In this document: positions 60,862 through 64,000 of the stretch, piece after piece
Layout of the letters: each line of letters opens with the position of its first letter
Position numbering within the stretch: the first letter of the stretch is position 1
Assembly: GCF_013408335.1 (NCBI RefSeq)
Contig: NZ_JACBZR010000001.1
Location: 2,108,001 to 2,172,000 of the forward strand
Source: Nocardioides panzhihuensis
GTDB taxonomy: Bacteria > Actinomycetota > Actinomycetes > Propionibacteriales > Nocardioidaceae
DNA: 64,000 bases
Reading direction: 5' to 3'
Notes under the pieces: generated by a model
Databases searched by the model: none
Told to the model about the DNA's origin: nothing
Seen by the model: only the letters and a program-made list of their open reading frames with translations
Translations under genes and position numbers: made by a program

Positions 60862-61629
60862 TCAATCGGTCGTCGTGGGGTCGGAGGCGACGCGGCTCGG
60901 CTTGCGGAAGTAGAGGACCATGCTCTTGCCGATCACCGGGTCTAGGACCTTCCCGGCCAGCCGCAGCGGCAGCGGGTTCTTCATGATCTCCCAGACGAGG
61001 ATCTGGTGATAGGCCTTGACCAGGACGTTCTTGTCGTTCTCGACGCCGACGGCCGACTTCAGCCACCAGTAGGGCGCGTGCAGGCCGTGGGCGTAGGACT
61101 TGCCCTCGAAGACCATCGCCTCGCCGGGGGTGCCGTCGTTGGGGCGGCCGGCCTTGGTGACCTTGTCGATGAGCTCGTGGTCGGTGTAGATGCGGATGTG
61201 GCCGCCGGTGGTGTTGTGGTAGTCCTCGGAGAGCTTCCAGTTGACGACCTCGGGCAGCCAGCGCGGGACCGAGATGGCGAGGGTGCCGCCGGGGCGGAGC
61301 ACCCGGACGAGCTCCTTGATGGCGTCGACGTCGCGGTGGATGTGCTCGAGCACCTCGGCTGCGACGATCCGGTCGAACTCGCCGTCGGCGAACGGCAGCG
61401 AGAGCGCGTCGCCCTCCTTGACCTCCGCGTTCGCGCCTTCGGGGACTTCCTCACGCATCGCGAAGAACCAGTCGCTGACCTTAGTGAGCTCCTCGGCGTC
61501 CTGGTCGAACGCGATCACGTCGGCGCCGCGGCGGTACATCTCGAAGGCGTGCCGGCCACCACCGGCACCCATGTCGAGCACGCGCTCCCCCGGCTGCAGG
61601 CCAAGGCGGTCGAAGTCAACGGTGAGCAC
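60862..61629 (-). CDS. Class I SAM-dependent methyltransferase
   Basis: 255 residues. SAM motif I VLDMGAGGGRHAFEMYRRG (about residues 18-36), then VIAFDQDAEELTKVSDWF, GDALSLPFADGEFDRIVAAE with VLEHIHRD, and VLRPGGTLAISVPRWLPE. Most like ubiquinone/lipid or sugar methyltransferases. It starts at GTG 61629, four bases after the glycosyltransferase stop, behind GAGGAAG, so the two are co-translated. Confidence 0.9.
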   Translation of the reverse strand: MLTVDFDRLGLQPGERVLDMGAGGGRHAFEMYRRGADVIAFDQDAEELTKVSDWFFAMREEVPEGANAEVKEGDALSLPFADGEFDRIVAAEVLEHIHRDVDAIKELVRVLRPGGTLAISVPRWLPEVVNWKLSEDYHNTTGGHIRIYTDHELIDKVTKAGRPNDGTPGEAMVFEGKSYAHGLHAPYWWLKSAVGVENDKNVLVKAYHQILVWEIMKNPLPLRLAGKVLDPVIGKSMVLYFRKPSRVASDPTTTD

Positions 61630-61632
61630 GGC

Positions 61633-62922
61633 TCACTTCCTCTCATCGGTGGACGGGCTTGTCGAGACCGTCGGGCTTGTCGAACCGAACTCGTCGATGG
61701 CCTGCTGGTAGAGCGCCGTCATCCGCTCGGCGACGGCGTGCCAGGAGAAGTGCTCCTCGACCCGGGTGCGCCCGGCGGCCGAGTAGCGAGCCCGCCGCTC
61801 GGGGTCGTCGAGCAGTGCCGCGATGGCCTGCTCTAGCTCCTCGGTGTCACCCGGGGTGACCTGGGCGGCACACAGGTCGTCGGGGCCGACGACCTCGGGG
61901 ATCGCGCCGGCGCGGGAGACGACGAGCGGGGTGCCGCACGCCATCAGCTCGGCGGTGGGCAGCGAGAATCCCTCGTAGAGCGAGGGCACGCAGGCGATCT
62001 CCGCGGAGCCCATCAGCTCGACGAGCTCGGAGTCGGAGATGCCGTTGACGAAACGTACGTGGTCCTCGATCGCGAGCTTCTCGATGAGCTGCTCGGTGGG
62101 ACCGCCCTTCTTGGGCTTGGAGACCAGGACCAGCTCCAGGTCACGTTCGGTACGCAGCTTGGCGAAGGCCTCGAGCAGGAACGCGATGCCCTTCAGCGGG
62201 GCGTCGGCGCTGGCCATGGCCAGGATCCGGCCACGGACGCGGGGTGCGGTGGGCGGGACGAACTCCTCCGGGACACCCAGGTGCACGGTCTGCGCCCGGT
62301 CCGAGGGGACACCGAAGTCGGTGAGGATGTCGCGCTTGGAGTTGTCCGACGGCGTGATGACGTGCCGCAGCTGCGCGGCGACCTTCGCCTGCATCTTCAC
62401 GAACGAGTACCAGCGCCAGACGCCGAACTTCTTCCGCCAGCCCTGCGCGCTCTTCATCTCGATGCGCTGGTCGAAGGAGATCGGGTGGTGGATGGTGGTC
62501 ACCAGCGGCAGTCCGAGCTCGGGCTCGATCCGCAGCAGCGGCGTGGCCAGCGTCTGGTTGTCGTGGACGATGTCGAAGTCGCCCTCGCGCTCGGCCAGCA
62601 CCTTGAGGACGCGCTTGGCGAAGGTCAGCGGCTCGGGGAAGGCGCCGGTGCGCATGCGCGCCCACTCCTCGATGTCGACCAGGTCGCGGATCTCGGAGAG
62701 CTTCGGGTTGCCGAACGGGTTCGGCTCCTCGTAGAGGCCCAGGCTCGGCACCTTGGTGAGGGTGACGCCCTCTCCCTCGAGGTCGAGATCGGGGTACGGC
62801 TGTCCGGAGAACACCTCGACGGTGTGACCGAGCTTGGCCAGCTCCCGACTCAGATGGCGGATATAGACGCCTTGACCGCCGACGTGCGGCTTGCTGCGAT
62901 ACGACAGCAGAGCGATCCGCAT
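61633..62922 (-). CDS. Glycosyltransferase family 4 (GT-B)
   Basis: 429 residues. The N-terminal half has SYRSKPHVGGQGVYIRHLSR with the GGQGVY donor/acceptor loop and EVFSGQPYPD; the C-terminal half has GRILAMASADAPLKGIAFLL, VRFVNGISDSELVELMGSAE and the E-x7-E motif in PSLYEGFSLPTAELMACGTP. Transfers a sugar from a nucleotide donor to an unknown acceptor, perhaps a lipid. GGGAGG precedes ATG 62922. First gene of the three-gene operon under the palindrome at 62958-62971. Confidence 0.92.
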   Translation of the reverse strand: MRIALLSYRSKPHVGGQGVYIRHLSRELAKLGHTVEVFSGQPYPDLDLEGEGVTLTKVPSLGLYEEPNPFGNPKLSEIRDLVDIEEWARMRTGAFPEPLTFAKRVLKVLAEREGDFDIVHDNQTLATPLLRIEPELGLPLVTTIHHPISFDQRIEMKSAQGWRKKFGVWRWYSFVKMQAKVAAQLRHVITPSDNSKRDILTDFGVPSDRAQTVHLGVPEEFVPPTAPRVRGRILAMASADAPLKGIAFLLEAFAKLRTERDLELVLVSKPKKGGPTEQLIEKLAIEDHVRFVNGISDSELVELMGSAEIACVPSLYEGFSLPTAELMACGTPLVVSRAGAIPEVVGPDDLCAAQVTPGDTEELEQAIAALLDDPERRARYSAAGRTRVEEHFSWHAVAERMTALYQQAIDEFGSTSPTVSTSPSTDERK

Positions 62923-62957
62923 CCGCCACCTCCCTCGAATACTAGGCAGAGCAAAAC

Positions 62958-62971
62958 TAGAACGTGTTCTA
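62958..62971. promoter_or_regulatory. KstR-like palindromic operator
   Basis: TAGAACGTGTTCTA fits the published KstR consensus TNNAAC-N2-GTTNNA at every fixed position and has perfect 6-bp arms. It lies 35 bp upstream of the glycosyltransferase ATG, where it would overlap the promoter. KstR is the TetR repressor of sterol catabolism in mycolata; other TetR proteins bind similar sites. Confidence 0.62.
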
Positions 62972-63051
62972 TACTAGCAGGTAGCCTGCGCCAGTCACTC
63001 TAATGCAGCCGCTTCAGCACACCGTGTCCGGTTGGCGTCTAGGCTGGCGGT

Positions 63052-63669
63052 GTGGAGGGTTTCTGGACGCGGTTCCGTCTCGACCCGAGACTGGCCGACA
63101 ACGCACGTATGCGCGCTTCCGATGCCGATCGCGAGGTCGTCCGCAGCGTTCTCACCGACGCCTTCGCCGACGGCCGGCTGACCCGCGAGGAGCACGAGGA
63201 GCGGGTCAGCAGCCTGCTGGAGACCCGTACGCTCGGAGAGCTCCCCGGGCTCGTGGACGATCTCGTGGTGGTCGAGCCGGTCGTCGAGGAGGCCGGGGCG
63301 AACCTGCCTGCGACGCGCGACTTCCGCGAACAGGGTGCGGCTGCCTACCGCAAGGAGCTGCAGGAGGCGGTCGCCACCTTCTTGATGGTCAGCCTCATCA
63401 CCTGGGGCATCTGGCTGTTCACCTCCGCGCCCGACGGGCATCCCTGGCCGGTCTACCCGATGCTCTTCCTGATCGTGAACCTGGTCGGCACCGGCGTACG
63501 CCGCGAGGCGATCGTCCAGCGTGAGGTGAACCGCCTCGAGAAGAAGGCCGCCAAGAAGGCGGCGAAGAAGGCGGCCAAGGCCGAGATCGAGGCCGCCTCC
63601 GAGGATTCTGCCCCGATCCTCGAGCCGCCGGGCCAGTCCGAGAAGGACCGGCCCGGCGATCCGTCCTAA
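63052..63669 (+). CDS. DUF1707 and 2TM-domain membrane protein
   Basis: 205 residues. The SHOCT-like DUF1707 domain is MRASDADREVVRSVLTDAFA, DGRLTREEHEERV (about residues 20-55). Two membrane segments (EAVATFLMVSLITWGIWLF, VYPMLFLIVNLVGTGV) and a Lys/Ala repeat tail (KKAAKKAAKKAAK) follow. Function unknown. GTG 63052 has TAGGCT six bases upstream (leaderless). Its stop overlaps the convergent phospholipase gene by four bases. Confidence 0.85.
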   Translation: MEGFWTRFRLDPRLADNARMRASDADREVVRSVLTDAFADGRLTREEHEERVSSLLETRTLGELPGLVDDLVVVEPVVEEAGANLPATRDFREQGAAAYRKELQEAVATFLMVSLITWGIWLFTSAPDGHPWPVYPMLFLIVNLVGTGVRREAIVQREVNRLEKKAAKKAAKKAAKAEIEAASEDSAPILEPPGQSEKDRPGDPS

Positions 63670-64000
63670 GCGCCCAGCTGCGGGTCGCTCACCGAGGGAC
63701 GTCCGTTCTCCAGGTGGCCGGCGAACCCGCGTACCCATGTGGTGCCCGGGACCGTGAGGGTCAGGTCGTACCAGCCTCCGGTGGCGCGGGTGTCGACGTG
63801 GCGGGAGCGGATCCTGCCGGCGTAGGCACTGGTGATATCGGCTTCGCCGGGCGCGTTCACGGCGAGTCGCTGCGAGCGGCCCTCGCGCCGCAGGTTGGCG
63901 GGGGCGGGGTCGGCGCCCGCGGTGCCGGCGTAGGAGCGGAAGAAGCCGTTCGGACCGTGCAGGTGGATCTCGTAGTCGCCGCTGACCGGCCAGCGCACCG
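63666..64000 (-). CDS. Phosphocholine-type phospholipase C, C-terminal fragment
   Basis: Only the last about 111 residues are in the window; the 5' end lies to the right. GDYEIHLHGPNGFFRSYAGT and GWYDLTLTV(P)GTTWVRGFAG HLENGRPSVSDP match the repeated C-terminal DUF756 domain of secreted phosphocholine-specific phospholipases C (acid phosphatase superfamily). The catalytic domain is not visible. Confidence 0.75.
   Translation of the reverse strand, partial: VRWPVSGDYEIHLHGPNGFFRSYAGTAGADPAPANLRREGRSQRLAVNAPGEADITSAYAGRIRSRHVDTRATGGWYDLTLTVPGTTWVRGFAGHLENGRPSVSDPQLGA

Overview
The window is high-G+C actinobacterial chromosome, most likely from the Nocardioidaceae (Nocardioides-like). This is inferred from the base composition and codon use, an SsgA-type cell-division protein, an ECF sigma factor paired with an RskA-type anti-sigma, DUF1707 and DUF4190 proteins, an OFA transporter with a tiny partner protein, and many GTG starts. 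The content is chromosomal and mostly catabolic. There is no insertion sequence, phage structural gene, rRNA or CRISPR array. Every stretch longer than about 300 bp holds a gene.

Layout. 0-5.3 kb: beta-lysine branch of lysine catabolism (amidohydrolase, kdd, divergent kamA), an Lrp/AsnC regulator, and a GntR regulator coupled to a lone Cache sensor domain. 5.4-9.4 kb: complete polyamine-type ABC importer (potA-D-B-C). 9.4-13.3 kb: 5'-3' exonuclease, SsgA-like protein, OFA antiporter with small partner, PabC-like lyase. 13.5-13.8 kb: tRNA-Gly, tRNA-Cys, tRNA-Val and a strong terminator. 13.9-18.7 kb: short-chain dehydrogenase, secreted lipase, AraC regulator and flavin monooxygenase, a likely alcohol-ketone-ester-acid module. 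Matching paired operators lie before the lipase and the monooxygenase. 18.8-20.3 kb: broken SulP gene, flavoprotein, small secreted protein. 20.5-27 kb: LuxR regulator, MHS transporter, two acyl-CoA synthetases and a thioesterase, with a shared C-rich/G-rich operator. 27-32.3 kb: degradative HMG-CoA reductase with a TctA-type permease and a frameshifted GAF/PucR regulator, probably mevalonate use. 32.3-38.3 kb: OsmC, two GH13 glucosidases, DHA2 efflux pump, K+ channel. 38.4-46.3 kb: CoA-transferase/MatC/FadR, TSUP permease, TetR/DUF4873/AurF-like oxygenase, a deletion scar joining two gene fragments, glutaryl-CoA dehydrogenase. 46.4-53.3 kb: pectate-lyase-fold protein, YceI, sigma/anti-sigma pair, membrane protein, two-component system. 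53.4-57.5 kb: GMC oxidoreductase, a 21-bp repeat array, a divergent tyrosine recombinase/coiled-coil pair, second tRNA-Gly. 57.6-64 kb: DnaJ-domain protein, 2H phosphoesterase, two methyltransferases, a cyclase-like protein, GT4 glycosyltransferase under a KstR-like operator, DUF1707 protein, and the C-terminus of a phospholipase C.

The most unusual structures are: (i) a 21-bp tandem repeat family that occurs in frame inside kdd and again next to the tyrosine recombinase; (ii) an 80-bp tandem duplication between sigma factor and anti-sigma that forms a chain of ATGA-coupled mini-ORFs whose ribosome-binding sites sit in a long hairpin; (iii) three operator families that tie local regulators to their likely targets; and (iv) at least a dozen genes with a TANNNT box exactly six bases before the start codon, pointing to widespread leaderless transcripts.
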